Shown here one piece after another: positions 18,800 to 27,280 of a stretch of 64,000 nt of DNA. Each line of letters starts with the position of its first letter. Position 1 is the stretch's first letter. Both the position numbers and the translations under genes were made by a program. The stretch is taken from positions 1 to 64,000 of the forward strand of contig JAFQUA010000047.1 of NCBI GenBank assembly GCA_017408725.1. Direction: 5' to 3'. The DNA comes from Oscillospiraceae bacterium. GTDB lineage: Bacteria > Bacillota_A > Clostridia > Oscillospirales > Oscillospiraceae. The notes beneath the pieces were generated by a model. That model did not search any database. It saw only the letters and a program-made list of their open reading frames with translations, and was not told where the DNA came from.

Positions 18800-19525
18800 A
18801 TGGGCAACTATCCTTCCGTAGCACCGAATTTTGGTGGAGAGGTTTTTGAATTCAACATCGCGGGTATTCTCTATTTGATCTATATGCTTGTGGTGATGGC
18901 TGTTGGTATTGGCAGCTATGTGTTCCAGTCGCTGGGATTTTATACCATTGCCAAGCGTCGTTGCATCAAGAAACCGTGGCTTAGCTGGATTCCGGTGGGT
19001 AATCTGTGGATTCTTGGCTGTATTTCCGACCAGTACCAGTATGTTGTCAAGGGCAAGGTAAAGAATAAGCGCAAATCAGTGCTGATTTTGAATATTCTGA
19101 TGTGGTTGTTTGAGATCGCAGTTTGCGTTCTGTTTGTTGTGTTTATCTATACCGCTGTCAGCATGCCGGAAGGCGGAATGGAAACGGCTGAGCAAGTTGC
19201 AACATTTATGGGTTCCATGTTTGGAATGATGGGGCTCAGCATTGTTCTGAGTGGTTTTACCATTGCAATTGTGGTCATCCAGTATATTGCACTGTACGAT
19301 CTTTTTACCTCCTGCGATCCCAAGAACAATCTTTTGTATCTGCTTCTAAGCATTTTTGTCAGCATTACCATGCCAATCTTCATTTTTGTTTGCCGTAACA
19401 AGGAGCTGGGTATGCCCCCCAGAAAGCAGGATCCAGCGGCATTTATTCCGCCGGAACCAGTCGATGTACCGCCATGGCGCCCTGTTCAAAACACAGCAGA
19501 GCCTTGGGATAACACCGAAGAATAA
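18800..19525 (+). CDS. Polytopic membrane protein of unknown function
   Basis: A 241-residue protein with about five hydrophobic segments (near 20-45, 60-78, 95-120, 145-170 and 185-200), a basic cytoplasmic loop (KGKVKNKRKS) and an acidic, proline-rich C-terminal tail. Clostridial genomes often carry such proteins without assigned function, and I do not recognise a named family. AGGAGG lies seven bases before the ATG. A possible promoter (TTGCGT with TAAAAT) sits in the gap after htpG, so it may be expressed separately; a terminator follows at once. Confidence 0.85.
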   Translation: MGNYPSVAPNFGGEVFEFNIAGILYLIYMLVVMAVGIGSYVFQSLGFYTIAKRRCIKKPWLSWIPVGNLWILGCISDQYQYVVKGKVKNKRKSVLILNILMWLFEIAVCVLFVVFIYTAVSMPEGGMETAEQVATFMGSMFGMMGLSIVLSGFTIAIVVIQYIALYDLFTSCDPKNNLLYLLLSIFVSITMPIFIFVCRNKELGMPPRKQDPAAFIPPEPVDVPPWRPVQNTAEPWDNTEE

Positions 19526-19526
19526 C

Positions 19527-19553
19527 AAAAAGCCGCCCTTGGGCGGCTTTTTT
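19527..19553. terminator. Terminator between convergent membrane gene and ribU
   Basis: AAAAAGCCGCCC and GGCGGCTTTTTT pair around a 3-base loop. A T run on both strands lets it serve both genes. Confidence 0.9.
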
Positions 19554-20273
19554 CTATTTGCCTAGCGTGAAAAGTGTCTTTTCCACCCGCTTATAAAGCA
19601 GCAGCGTGAGAATAGAAACCGACACGCCCTTGACAATATTCAGCGGCGCAACGCAAAACAGCACAAATGTGGTAATATCGTCTACACCTGCGTGAACCGC
19701 TGTGCCCATGGATATGATGGTCTCCAGAGGCATGCCGTAAAGCTGGGCAAACTTCGGCAGAAGATAAACGGCATTGAAAGCAGAACCGAATACGCTGAGA
19801 ATGACGGTACCGGTCAGCAGCGCCACCAGCGCGCCCTTGCGGGTCTTGTGCAGATGGTAGACGATGACCGCAGGCAGCACAAAGCTGCAGCCTACTGCAA
19901 AGTTGGCGAAGTCGCCTACGAATGCGGTGGAGGTGCCTTTTAGAAGCAGTTTCAGAAGGATCTTGATGCCTTCGCAGGCAACAGCGGCAGAGGGTCCCAG
20001 ATAAAATCCGCACAGCAGTACGGGAAGTTCGGAAAAGTCCAGCTTATAAAACTCTGGAGCCAGAAAGATCAGCGGGAAATCCAGTATGTGAAGCACTGCG
20101 GCAATAGCTGAGCAAAGACCCACGATGCTCACCCGTTTTGCGGCGCTGACGCTTCGTTTGCTTTTCAAAAACTTCTCGGAAAGCCGGGCCCCAAGAGACA
20201 ATGCAGCGATGATGCAGATACACACCAGCACAAAGGCAAGATTTCCCTGCAAGTCATTCCATAATTTTTCCAT
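19554..20273 (-). CDS. ribU: Riboflavin ECF transporter S component (RibU type)
   Basis: The 239-residue membrane protein binds riboflavin and works with the shared EcfAAT energising module. It shows the RibU-type segment FLAPEFYKLDFSELPVLL, GFYLGP, and the conserved LKGTSTAFVGDFANF region. Six or so helices are predicted. The FMN riboswitch immediately upstream independently supports flavin transport. An extra N-terminal helix and basic stretch (about 40 residues) precede the usual RibU start, so translation might begin further in; the annotated ATG is the one nearest the riboswitch. Confidence 0.93.
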   Translation of the reverse strand: MEKLWNDLQGNLAFVLVCICIIAALSLGARLSEKFLKSKRSVSAAKRVSIVGLCSAIAAVLHILDFPLIFLAPEFYKLDFSELPVLLCGFYLGPSAAVACEGIKILLKLLLKGTSTAFVGDFANFAVGCSFVLPAVIVYHLHKTRKGALVALLTGTVILSVFGSAFNAVYLLPKFAQLYGMPLETIISMGTAVHAGVDDITTFVLFCVAPLNIVKGVSVSILTLLLYKRVEKTLFTLGK

Positions 20274-20286
20274 AATAACACCTCAC

Positions 20287-20316
20287 AAAAAACGCCCTGA
20301 GCATAGACTCAGGGCG
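20287..20316 (-). terminator. Riboswitch expression-platform terminator
   Basis: On the minus strand CGCCCTGAG and CTCAGGGCG pair and are followed by six T residues. It sits between the FMN aptamer and ribU, so FMN binding should end transcription early. Confidence 0.9.
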
Positions 20317-20332
20317 CAGTTGGTAGGTGAAA

Positions 20333-20444
20333 AGGATCTTCTTCCATCCAGACTGTACTGTCGGTACCGGAATTACACCGGTTCTGCGATCGCTCGCTCG
20401 CGGACTTTACCGCCGGTGGGGAATTACGCCCCGCCCTGAAGATC
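20333..20444 (-). promoter_or_regulatory. FMN riboswitch (RFN element)
   Basis: Read on the minus strand, the conserved RFN blocks appear in order: AGATCTTC-AGGGC, GAATTCC-type GTAATTCCCCACCGGCGG, AGTCCGCGAGC, ACCGGTGTAATTCCGGTACC, and GACAGTACAGTCTGGATG followed by GAAGAAGAT. It precedes an intrinsic terminator and ribU, the expected transcriptional off-switch for a flavin importer. Confidence 0.97.
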
Positions 20445-20521
20445 TATGTGGTTTGATAACACAATACCATGATGGTCGGGTGTTGTCAAGCGTTCCTTTT
20501 TGTGGTAAGATATGTTATAGC

Positions 20522-21052
20522 TTATGCTGCTGGGGAGGTGCCTGTTGGTGCAGCCGTTGCAGGCGGCACGGAAGCATTTGGTGTGGTTGCTTCCTGCTTG
20601 GGCATTTTGAAGCCCCGAACAACGCCCTTGGCGGCGGTATCTGTAACATCGCCGCCGATGATCTGGTTTTTGTAGACCAGCAGTGTGGCATAAACCGGCT
20701 CGGTTGCGTTGGGATAGTTGTTGATCTTGTAGACATAGCGCATGACGGTTTTTCCAGCATAGGCGCTCAGGTCATAGCCTTGGGATTTTTGCAGTTGGTT
20801 GTAGCGGTCAAAGACATCGCTGGATTCCGCAGGAATGCGAACCTGACTGGATTCTACCGGACTGGTAGTCACATCCCAGCCGAAGCTTTTTAGGAACGCG
20901 ACCCGGGCATCGTTGCCCGAAACATTGGTGGAAGCGGTGGGCTGGCTGTCATTGCCGCCAAAAAGCATGACAAGGCCTACCACCAAAGCGATCACAGCCG
21001 CCAGTATCATGGCGATTTTTTTCTTATCGACCTTTGCGGTCATAACAAGCAT
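20522..21052 (-). CDS. Membrane-anchored DUF4830-like protein
   Basis: A 176-residue protein with a short basic N-terminus, one transmembrane helix (about 12-32) and an extracytoplasmic domain. The domain pattern (FGWDVTTSPVE, VRIPAES, YDLSAYAGK, RYVYKINNYP, IIGGDV) fits DUF4830. The last 25 residues are a Pro/Thr/Ala linker. I start at the ATG at 21052 because GGAGGG lies seven bases upstream; an in-frame ATG 30 bases earlier has no ribosome site. Function is unknown. Confidence 0.85.
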   Translation of the reverse strand: MLVMTAKVDKKKIAMILAAVIALVVGLVMLFGGNDSQPTASTNVSGNDARVAFLKSFGWDVTTSPVESSQVRIPAESSDVFDRYNQLQKSQGYDLSAYAGKTVMRYVYKINNYPNATEPVYATLLVYKNQIIGGDVTDTAAKGVVRGFKMPKQEATTPNASVPPATAAPTGTSPAA

Positions 21053-21124
21053 ATCAGATCCCTCCAGATAAGTGATTGGCATTACAGCCTATTCGCTTGT
21101 GGACGAGGTTAGAACGGAGGAACC

Positions 21125-21820
21125 ATGGAAAGATTGGACAAATTCCTATGCGACAGCGGTGTGGGTACCCGCTCTCAGGTCAAGGCGATCCTGAAATCCG
21201 GACGGGTAACGGTGGACGGAATCGTAGAGCGGGACAATTCCCGAAAGATCGATCCTGCCGCGCAAACCGTTTGTTTGGATGGCGATGTGCTGGGTGGAAA
21301 AAGGCGGGTCGTGGTGATGCTCAACAAGCCTTCAGGTTTTGTGACAGCCACGGAGGATAAAAATGACAGGACTGTCATGGAATTGCTGCCGCCGGAGATT
21401 CGCAAAATGGATGTCAAACCTGTGGGGCGACTGGATAAGGCAACAGAGGGATTGCTGCTATTTACAAATGACGGCGACTTGCTTCATAGACTCATCAGTC
21501 CTAAGAAGGAAGTGCCGAAGGTCTACTATGCCCGCCACGAGGGAACGGCATCGCAAGAGGATGTGGCTGCTTTTGAAGCGGGGCTGACACTGGCAGACGG
21601 CACACGATGCTTGCCTGCTAAATTGGAAATTTTGGGCCCGGGGGAGAGCAGGGTCACGGTCTGCGAGGGGAAATACCATCAGGTGCGCCGGATGATGGCA
21701 AGCCGAAGTATGCCCGTTTTGTATCTGGAAAGACAGAGAGAAGGTGGCCTTTCGCTCGGTTCGTTGCCCCGGGGAGAAGTGCGGGATCTTACAGCGGAGG
21801 AATTGGAGCTCCTTGAGTGA
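21125..21820 (+). CDS. RsuA-family pseudouridine synthase
   Basis: The 231-residue enzyme has an N-terminal S4 RNA-binding domain (1-60, RLDKFLCDSGVGTRSQV) and a catalytic domain with the RsuA motif GRLDKATEGLLLFTND holding the catalytic aspartate, then KYHQVRRMM. The family modifies 16S or 23S rRNA; the RsuA, RluB and RluE branches cannot be separated here. Start fixed by GGAGG six bases upstream. Transcribed divergently from the DUF4830 gene. Confidence 0.93.
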   Translation: MERLDKFLCDSGVGTRSQVKAILKSGRVTVDGIVERDNSRKIDPAAQTVCLDGDVLGGKRRVVVMLNKPSGFVTATEDKNDRTVMELLPPEIRKMDVKPVGRLDKATEGLLLFTNDGDLLHRLISPKKEVPKVYYARHEGTASQEDVAAFEAGLTLADGTRCLPAKLEILGPGESRVTVCEGKYHQVRRMMASRSMPVLYLERQREGGLSLGSLPRGEVRDLTAEELELLE

Positions 21821-21878
21821 TATGTGTCAATACCGCCAAAAATGAGAGTGTTTTTTGCAATAATATGTCAAAAGGTAC

Positions 21879-21907
21879 TTGCAAATTGTGCAAAACCGAT
21901 GTATAAT
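21879..21907 (+). promoter_or_regulatory. Promoter of the CdaR-like regulator gene
   Basis: TTGCAA (21879-21884) and TATAAT (21902-21907) are separated by 17 bp. Confidence 0.8.
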
Positions 21908-21963
21908 AACGGTGCAATTTTGTGAAAAGCGCAGTTGTGCGAAAATATAAGGAGGCATGAAAA

Positions 21964-23052
21964 ATGTCCAATAGTCTTTTTCAAAATGTGATCCTTCAGC
22001 TGAAGGACGTGTCCGACCGGGTATTTGGTGTCATCGATACAGAAGGCAGTGTAGTATCCTGTACGGATGCAGCACTGCTTGGAGAGCGTTGGACAGATGC
22101 CGCTTTGAAGATTGCAAATTCCGGTGAAAGCATCGTTACCTTCGGTCAGAAGACCTTCAAGGCAATTATCAATAATGCCAATTTTATTGAATACGCGGTG
22201 TTCTGCACTGGCAGTGACGAAGCTGCAAAGGTATGCTGCCAGATGGCTTATATTGCGTTGAACGATGCGAAAGTGTTCTATGAAGAAAAGCATGACCGAG
22301 GCACTTTTGTGAAGAATATTATTATGGATAATATCCTTCCCGGTGATATCTATGTTCGCGCCAAGGAGCTGCACTTTGCTACGGATGCGCCGAGAGCGGT
22401 TTTTCTGGTTCGTCAGCCCGGTCATTCCGATGTGGCAACGGTGGATCTTTTGTCCAGTCTATTCCCGGATAAGTATCAGGACTTTGTTTTGAGCATCAAT
22501 GAGACGGATATTGCTGTAGTCAAGCAGATCACCCACAGCACCACATCCGAGGAACTTGAAAAGCTTGCCCGTTCCATGGAAGATCTTCTGAAGAACGAAC
22601 TGTTTGTAAAGCCGGTCATCGGCTTCGGTACTGTGGCTGAACATCTGCGCAATCTGGCTGATTCCTATAAGGAAGCCCAGACTTCCATCGATGTGGGCAA
22701 GGTTTTTGATACCGAAAAGAGCATCATCAATTATGAGAATCTGGGTATTGGTCGCCTGATTTATCAGCTGCCCACAACCCTTTGTGAGATTTTCCTTACC
22801 GAAGTGTTCAAGAAAAACTCTATTGATTCTCTGGATCAGGAAACACTGTTTACCATCAATAAGTTCTTTGAGAACAACTTGAATGTGTCTGAAACCTCCC
22901 GCAAGCTGTTTGTCCACAGAAACACCCTTGTGTACCGCTTGGAGAAGATCAGAAAGCTTACCGGACTGGATCTGCGCCAGTTTGACCACGCCATCGTGTT
23001 CAAGGTTGCGCTGATGGTTCGCAAGTATCTCTCTTCCCGGGAAAGCCGCTGA
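21964..23052 (+). CDS. CdaR/PucR-type transcriptional regulator
   Basis: A 362-residue regulator. The C-terminal 60 residues hold the PucR-type helix-turn-helix (NLNVSETSRKLFVHRNTLVYRL cut into its usual parts: ETSRKLFVHRNT then RLEKIRKLTGLD). The middle resembles the GGDEF-like CdaR domain, and the N-terminal 120 residues form an alpha/beta sensory region that begins directly at residue 1, without a transmembrane segment. Family members often respond to sugar acids or purine status, but the ligand here is unknown. It stands alone between its own promoter and a terminator, so its targets are probably elsewhere. Confidence 0.88.
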   Translation: MSNSLFQNVILQLKDVSDRVFGVIDTEGSVVSCTDAALLGERWTDAALKIANSGESIVTFGQKTFKAIINNANFIEYAVFCTGSDEAAKVCCQMAYIALNDAKVFYEEKHDRGTFVKNIIMDNILPGDIYVRAKELHFATDAPRAVFLVRQPGHSDVATVDLLSSLFPDKYQDFVLSINETDIAVVKQITHSTTSEELEKLARSMEDLLKNELFVKPVIGFGTVAEHLRNLADSYKEAQTSIDVGKVFDTEKSIINYENLGIGRLIYQLPTTLCEIFLTEVFKKNSIDSLDQETLFTINKFFENNLNVSETSRKLFVHRNTLVYRLEKIRKLTGLDLRQFDHAIVFKVALMVRKYLSSRESR

Positions 23053-23061
23053 TGATAGAAA

Positions 23062-23104
23062 TTACCGGAGTGAACTGTATTTAACAGTGCGCTCCGGTAT
23101 TTTG
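23062..23104 (+). terminator. Terminator after the CdaR-like gene
   Basis: ACCGGAG and CTCCGGT close a longer stem with an inner ACTGT/ACAGT pairing, followed by ATTTTG. Confidence 0.8.
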
Positions 23105-23480
23105 CCGTATAGAGAAAACCACCGATAGTTTGAAGCTGTAAGATAAAGGTAGACAACATGGTGGTTTTCTGTTTCTACCCTTATCTCACAACTACATTTC
23201 ACCGGGGTTCCTTTTTGCCACAGATCAAAGATTTCAGTTGTCCCCCATCAGCAAGACTCTGGAGGGAATTTTTGATTCGGTGGAGAGTTTGGTATTTTGT
23301 ATTGTGTAATTATCTGGCTCATTAGGACCTGTGAGACAGCATCTTTGTATCAATATCTGTTATCGACTGAAATCTAAAATCTTGATTTGGTTTTATAAAT
23401 TCGGCATATAGGACGGGATAGGGTGTTTCCTTTTTTGCCCAATTGTGCTATTATTATTTTTATGAAAGGAAGGTGCCACA
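23105..23480. other. Gene-free stretch with an 11-bp inverted repeat
   Basis: No supported gene is seen. AGAAAACCACC (23113-23123) and GGTGGTTTTCT (23160-23170) are perfect arms separated by 36 bases, a strong hairpin with TTTCT on its 3' side. The rest has no ribosome site followed by a convincing frame. The sequence just before the HD gene (AAAGGAAGG) is its ribosome site. Confidence 0.5.
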
Positions 23481-24068
23481 GTGGAAGTAAGAAAGCTATT
23501 GGAAGTTCTAAGCTTGGCGGAGCGTCTAAAGGACGCTACCCGTCACTGCTATACCTCCGGCGGCAGGCATGAAAGTGTTGCAGAGCACTGCTGGATGGCA
23601 TCGCTGATGGCGTATTTCCTATCTGATGAGTTTCCGGAAGCGGATATGGGCAAAGTGATCAAAATGTGCCTGATCCATGATCTGGGAGAAGCATTTACGG
23701 GAGATATTCCTACTTTTTACAAAACTTCCGACCATGAAAAGGAAGAGGAGTTCCGGCTATATCAGTGGGTGCACAGTCTTCCGGAATGCTATCGGGGGGA
23801 AATGCTTTCCCTGTACGATGATATGGCCAAGCGGGAAACACTGGAGGCGAAGATATACAAAGCTATCGATGGAATGGAAGCTGTAATTCAGCATAATTTG
23901 TCTGATCTGTCTACCTGGATCCCACTGGAATATGAATTGAATCAGGTATATGCGGAGGACAAGGTGGCATTTTCGGAGTATATGCGGGAACTTCGTCGGG
24001 TGACCCGGGAGGACACCGTTCAAAAGCTCCGGGAGGGGAATATATGGACAGAAGAAGCTACACGCTGA
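23481..24068 (+). CDS. HD-domain phosphohydrolase (YfbR-like)
   Basis: The 195-residue protein has the metal-binding HD pattern HESVAEHCWMASLMA and LIHDLGEAFTGDIP, closely resembling YfbR-type 5'-deoxynucleotidases and related clostridial HD hydrolases. The substrate is therefore probably a nucleoside monophosphate, though this is inference. Start is GTG with AGGAAGG upstream. It overlaps the next HD gene by 25 bases in a different frame, so the two are translated together. Confidence 0.88.
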   Translation: MEVRKLLEVLSLAERLKDATRHCYTSGGRHESVAEHCWMASLMAYFLSDEFPEADMGKVIKMCLIHDLGEAFTGDIPTFYKTSDHEKEEEFRLYQWVHSLPECYRGEMLSLYDDMAKRETLEAKIYKAIDGMEAVIQHNLSDLSTWIPLEYELNQVYAEDKVAFSEYMRELRRVTREDTVQKLREGNIWTEEATR

Positions 24069-24742
24069 TAGAAGAGTATATGCTGTCTTGTATGCAAGAC
24101 AGTGCCCATGATAAGGATCATGTCTATCGTGTGCTGTACAATGCCATGATCATTGCGGAAAAAGAGAGTAATGTGAACTACGATGTACTCATCGGCGCTT
24201 GCATATTGCACGACATTGGCCGGCAGGAGCAGTTTGCCGATCCCTCTGTGTGCCACGCGGAAGCGGGAGCGGATAAGGCATTCCGGTTTCTTTTGGCACA
24301 GGGATTCTCCAAGGATTATGCCCTGCAGGTGCAAGCGTGTATTTTGACCCACCGGTTCCGAAAAAACCGCAAGCCTGAATCGTTGGAATCCAAGATCCTG
24401 TTTGATGCGGATAAGCTGGATGTGGTGGGAGCGATGGGCATTGCCAGAACCCTTGTGTATAACGGGACTCTTTCGGAACCTCTGTATTCCTTGCTTCCGG
24501 ATGGCAGTGTTTCTTCCGGAGAAAATGATACACAGCCTTCTTTCTGTCACGAATATAAGTTTAAATTGGAAAAGCTGTACGACCATTTTTACACGGAGAC
24601 AGCCGCCCGAATGGCAAACCAGAGGAAGAAAATCACCGCTGATTTTTACGAAAGCCTTTACCGCGAGGCAAGCGCTGCCCATGAATTCGGGCGGGAAGCG
24701 TTGGCGCGGAAAATTCAAAATTCTCCTTCCTGCAGTTTCTAA
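24044..24742 (+). CDS. HD-domain hydrolase (YpgQ/YedJ-like)
   Basis: A 232-residue protein with the HD superfamily ligands H22-type AHDKDHVYRV, CILHDIGRQ and FDADKLDVVGAMG, the layout of YpgQ/YedJ proteins that act on nucleoside triphosphates. The start lies inside the preceding HD gene, whose GGGAGGGG region provides the ribosome site. The paired HD enzymes suggest a nucleotide-pool cleaning unit. Confidence 0.88.
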   Translation: MDRRSYTLIEEYMLSCMQDSAHDKDHVYRVLYNAMIIAEKESNVNYDVLIGACILHDIGRQEQFADPSVCHAEAGADKAFRFLLAQGFSKDYALQVQACILTHRFRKNRKPESLESKILFDADKLDVVGAMGIARTLVYNGTLSEPLYSLLPDGSVSSGENDTQPSFCHEYKFKLEKLYDHFYTETAARMANQRKKITADFYESLYREASAAHEFGREALARKIQNSPSCSF

Positions 24743-24837
24743 AACTGCGGTTTCTCCCTTTTTCGGCAAGCGGGTGTGTTATGATGAACACAAAGTGCAT
24801 TGCCGCCGGTATCCGGAAATAGAAATAAGTTTGATTT

Positions 24838-24880
24838 GCTGCTGTGCCGGTTAAGCTTGAACGGGTACAGCAGCTTTTTT
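24838..24880 (+). terminator. Terminator after the HD pair
   Basis: GCTGCTGT and ACAGCAGC pair across a 21-base loop and are followed by six T residues. It lies 42 bases before the next gene start. Confidence 0.85.
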
Positions 24881-24921
24881 GGGGCTTTACAGCACTGTAA
24901 AATGACTGGGGAGGGAAGTCT

Positions 24922-25587
24922 TTGAAAAAGCCCGAAGTAGACTACCGGCAGTTTCGCCTTTCCAAAATTCATGAATCCCGATTTTCGCACCTAAGGCTGT
25001 TGGTTGGTTGGTTTGGCTTTTTTATTCTGTTCTTTTTGACGGAGAATTTTATACTGGCGGAAAAATGTTTTCCGGTTTGGTGCAGACTGGATGACTGGAT
25101 TCCGTTTTGCGAATGGTTTTTGATTCCCTATGTGTTCTGGTATTTTCTGATCGCATTGTCTTTGGGATACTTTCTTTTGTATCATGTGGCAAGCTTCAAA
25201 AAGCTACAGACCTATATCATTATCACGCAGTTGACGGCGATGGCAATATATATCCTTTTTCCGACCCGGCAGGATCTGCGTCCGGATGTGTTTCCACGGG
25301 ACAATCTGCTGACGCGATGCATCGGTTTTTTGTATTCTATAGATACCAATACCGGCGTGTGCCCGTCGCTGCATGTGGCACTCTCACTGGGGATCGCTTC
25401 TGTGTGGCTGAAGGAAAAGAATGTGCATCCAGTGTGGAAAGGTTTTGTTGTGGTGTCTGCGATTCTCATTTGCCTGTCAACTATGTTCATTAAGCAGCAT
25501 TCTGTTGTGGATTTTTTCGCTGCGATTCCAGTCTGCGTGCTGGCGGAGTATTTGGTGTTCAAGAAGATCAAATGGAAGAAAATGTAA
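24922..25587 (+). CDS. PAP2-superfamily membrane protein
   Basis: A 221-residue membrane protein with about six helices. The C-terminal half has CPSLHVALSLG and IKQHSVVDFFAAIP, corresponding to PAP2 motifs C2 (SxH) and C3 (HxxxD), as in lipid phosphatases and inositolphosphotransferase-like enzymes. C1 is weak (TRQDLRPD). The start is TTG, preceded by GGGGAGGG at a good distance; no ATG fits. It likely acts on a lipid phosphate at the outer face of the membrane. Confidence 0.85.
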   Translation: MKKPEVDYRQFRLSKIHESRFSHLRLLVGWFGFFILFFLTENFILAEKCFPVWCRLDDWIPFCEWFLIPYVFWYFLIALSLGYFLLYHVASFKKLQTYIIITQLTAMAIYILFPTRQDLRPDVFPRDNLLTRCIGFLYSIDTNTGVCPSLHVALSLGIASVWLKEKNVHPVWKGFVVVSAILICLSTMFIKQHSVVDFFAAIPVCVLAEYLVFKKIKWKKM

Positions 25588-25588
25588 G

Positions 25589-25616
25589 AACCGCCGGCAG
25601 AATTGCCGGCGGTTTT
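25589..25616. terminator. Bidirectional terminator
   Basis: AACCGCCGGCA and TGCCGGCGGTT pair around GAAT. It follows the PAP2-like stop on the plus strand and the stop of a 22-residue minus-strand ORF on the other. Confidence 0.85.
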
Positions 25617-25617
25617 G

Positions 25618-25686
25618 TCAGATGTACTGCTGCTTTTTGATCAGCTTCCGGCTGATTTTCCCCGCCCAGCTTTCCTGGTATTCCAT
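25618..25686 (-). CDS. 22-residue basic peptide gene
   Basis: A very short frame starts at ATG 25686 with AGGAGG eight bases upstream and stops (TGA) at 25618, just before the terminator hairpin. It encodes MEYQESWAGKIS followed by RKLIKKQQYI: an acidic N-terminus and a strongly basic, amphipathic second half. A promoter-like pair lies 26 bases upstream. Promoter, ribosome site, ORF and terminator make a complete unit, so I believe it is expressed. I do not recognise a family. It could be a regulatory or membrane-active peptide. Confidence 0.6.
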   Translation of the reverse strand: MEYQESWAGKISRKLIKKQQYI

Positions 25687-25711
25687 ATAGATACCTCCTG
25701 CTTTTCGCTTT

Positions 25712-25740
25712 TCTATACCATAGAAAAATACGATTGTAAA
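25712..25740 (-). promoter_or_regulatory. Promoter of the 22-residue peptide gene
   Basis: On the minus strand TTTACA (25735-25740) and TATAGA (25712-25717) are 17 bp apart. Confidence 0.5.
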
Positions 25741-25800
25741 ATACGCATTTTACATAAAAAAGAAGAGAAAACGGTTAAAACACTCCTAAAAAATCCGCAC

Positions 25801-25829
25801 TTGCAAATGAATAGAAAATTGCGTATAAT
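25801..25829 (+). promoter_or_regulatory. ktrB-ktrA operon promoter
   Basis: TTGCAA (25801-25806) and TATAAT (25824-25829), spacing 17 bp. Confidence 0.8.
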
Positions 25830-25890
25830 ATAGAATAAATTGAGAAGTATTGCCTTTAGGCTGATATTATTGGAAAAGGAGGGGCGTAAT

Positions 25891-27270
25891 GTGCCTGTGA
25901 AATTGTGGCTTTACCGCTTGTGGGCCCATAGACCCAAGCGCAGCTTGTCTCCAACACAGAGCATTGCAGTGGTTTTTGCGGTAATCATACTGCTGGGCGC
26001 TTTGCTCCTGACCCTTCCTGTCGCCTCCCGTGACGGTGTTTCCTGTGGTTTCCGTCCTGCCCTTTTTACCGCAACTTCTGCCACTTGTGTGACGGGACTT
26101 GTTCTTTATGATACGTGGACCCAGTGGAGTGCCTTTGGGCAGGTCGTGATCTTGTGCATGATCGAGATCGGTGGCCTTGGGTTTATGACGGCAGCTTCCT
26201 TTGTGATCCTGATGTTTCGCAGAAGAGTCGGTCTAAAGCAACGGCTTTTGATGGCGCAGGCGCTGAGCGTCAGCGATATGGAAAGTGTGGTCAAGCTTCA
26301 GAAATGGGCGCTTTTTGGAAGCTTAGGGATCCAATTTGCCGGTGCGGTAGTACTGTTTATCCGGTTTCTTCCGGAATTTGGACTGGAAAAAGCGGTCTGG
26401 TGGAGCATTTTTCATTCAATTTCCGCATTCTGCAATGCCGGATTTGATGTATTTGGTTCTGTAGCACCGGGAGCCAGCATGATGGCTTTTAACACAGATC
26501 CCGTAGTTTGCATTACAGTGATGCTGCTGATCGTAGTGGGTGGGCTTGGCTTTTTCGTCTGGGAAGAGGTTGCCCGGCTCCACTCGTGGAAGAAATTCAG
26601 CGTGTATACCAAGCTTGTCCTGCTGATGTCCGGCGCGCTGATCATAGGCGGCGCATTGTGCTTCTGCATTCTTGAATGGAACAATCCGGAAACACTGGGA
26701 GCAATGACAGTGCCGCAGAAAATCTTAAATGGCTTTTTCCAATCGGTAACGGTGCGGACAGCGGGGTTTGTATCCGTAAATCAAGGGGAATTGACTGAGG
26801 CTGGCAAGGCATTCAGCATCGTGCTGATGCTGATTGGAGGCTCCTCCGGATCAACGGCCGGCGGCGTGAAAACCGTTACCATTGTGGTGCTGCTGTTGTT
26901 CCTGTGGTCGAGGATACGAGGCAGAAGCACTGTCTGCGTGTTTAAGCGCACCATTCCGGACCGTCAAGTGATGGATGCCATGACCATCGTATCTATTCTG
27001 GTGGTGTTTGCGCTGTTTGGCGGCGTGGTGATCAGCGCCACATCCAATGTCGGTTTTACAGATGCCTTATATGAGTCGGTTTCCGCATTGGCAACCGTTG
27101 GCTTGACGGCAGGTGTAACCGCTTCTTTGAGCATTCCGGCACAAATACTCATCATGATTTTTATGTATTTTGGCCGTGTGGGCGTGCTGACGCTGAGTTT
27201 GGGCTTTTTGATGGGCTCCAAGGCGGAGGAGCGATTCAAATACGCCTATACAAATCTTCTCATTGGTTAG
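25891..27270 (+). CDS. ktrB: KtrB/TrkH potassium channel-like subunit
   Basis: The 459-residue membrane subunit imports K+ with Na+ or H+ coupling. Four pore repeats carry selectivity-filter glycines, visible as TSATCVTGL, HSISAFCNAGFD, TVRTAGF and SALATVGLT, with the intracellular gating loop rich in Gly/Ser (GGSSGSTAGGVK). I start at GTG 25891 (VPVKLWLYR) because AGGAGGGG is six bases upstream; the frame is open further upstream but without a ribosome site. It is followed ten bases later by ktrA. Confidence 0.94.
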   Translation: MPVKLWLYRLWAHRPKRSLSPTQSIAVVFAVIILLGALLLTLPVASRDGVSCGFRPALFTATSATCVTGLVLYDTWTQWSAFGQVVILCMIEIGGLGFMTAASFVILMFRRRVGLKQRLLMAQALSVSDMESVVKLQKWALFGSLGIQFAGAVVLFIRFLPEFGLEKAVWWSIFHSISAFCNAGFDVFGSVAPGASMMAFNTDPVVCITVMLLIVVGGLGFFVWEEVARLHSWKKFSVYTKLVLLMSGALIIGGALCFCILEWNNPETLGAMTVPQKILNGFFQSVTVRTAGFVSVNQGELTEAGKAFSIVLMLIGGSSGSTAGGVKTVTIVVLLLFLWSRIRGRSTVCVFKRTIPDRQVMDAMTIVSILVVFALFGGVVISATSNVGFTDALYESVSALATVGLTAGVTASLSIPAQILIMIFMYFGRVGVLTLSLGFLMGSKAEERFKYAYTNLLIG

Positions 27271-27280
27271 GAGGCTGCTT

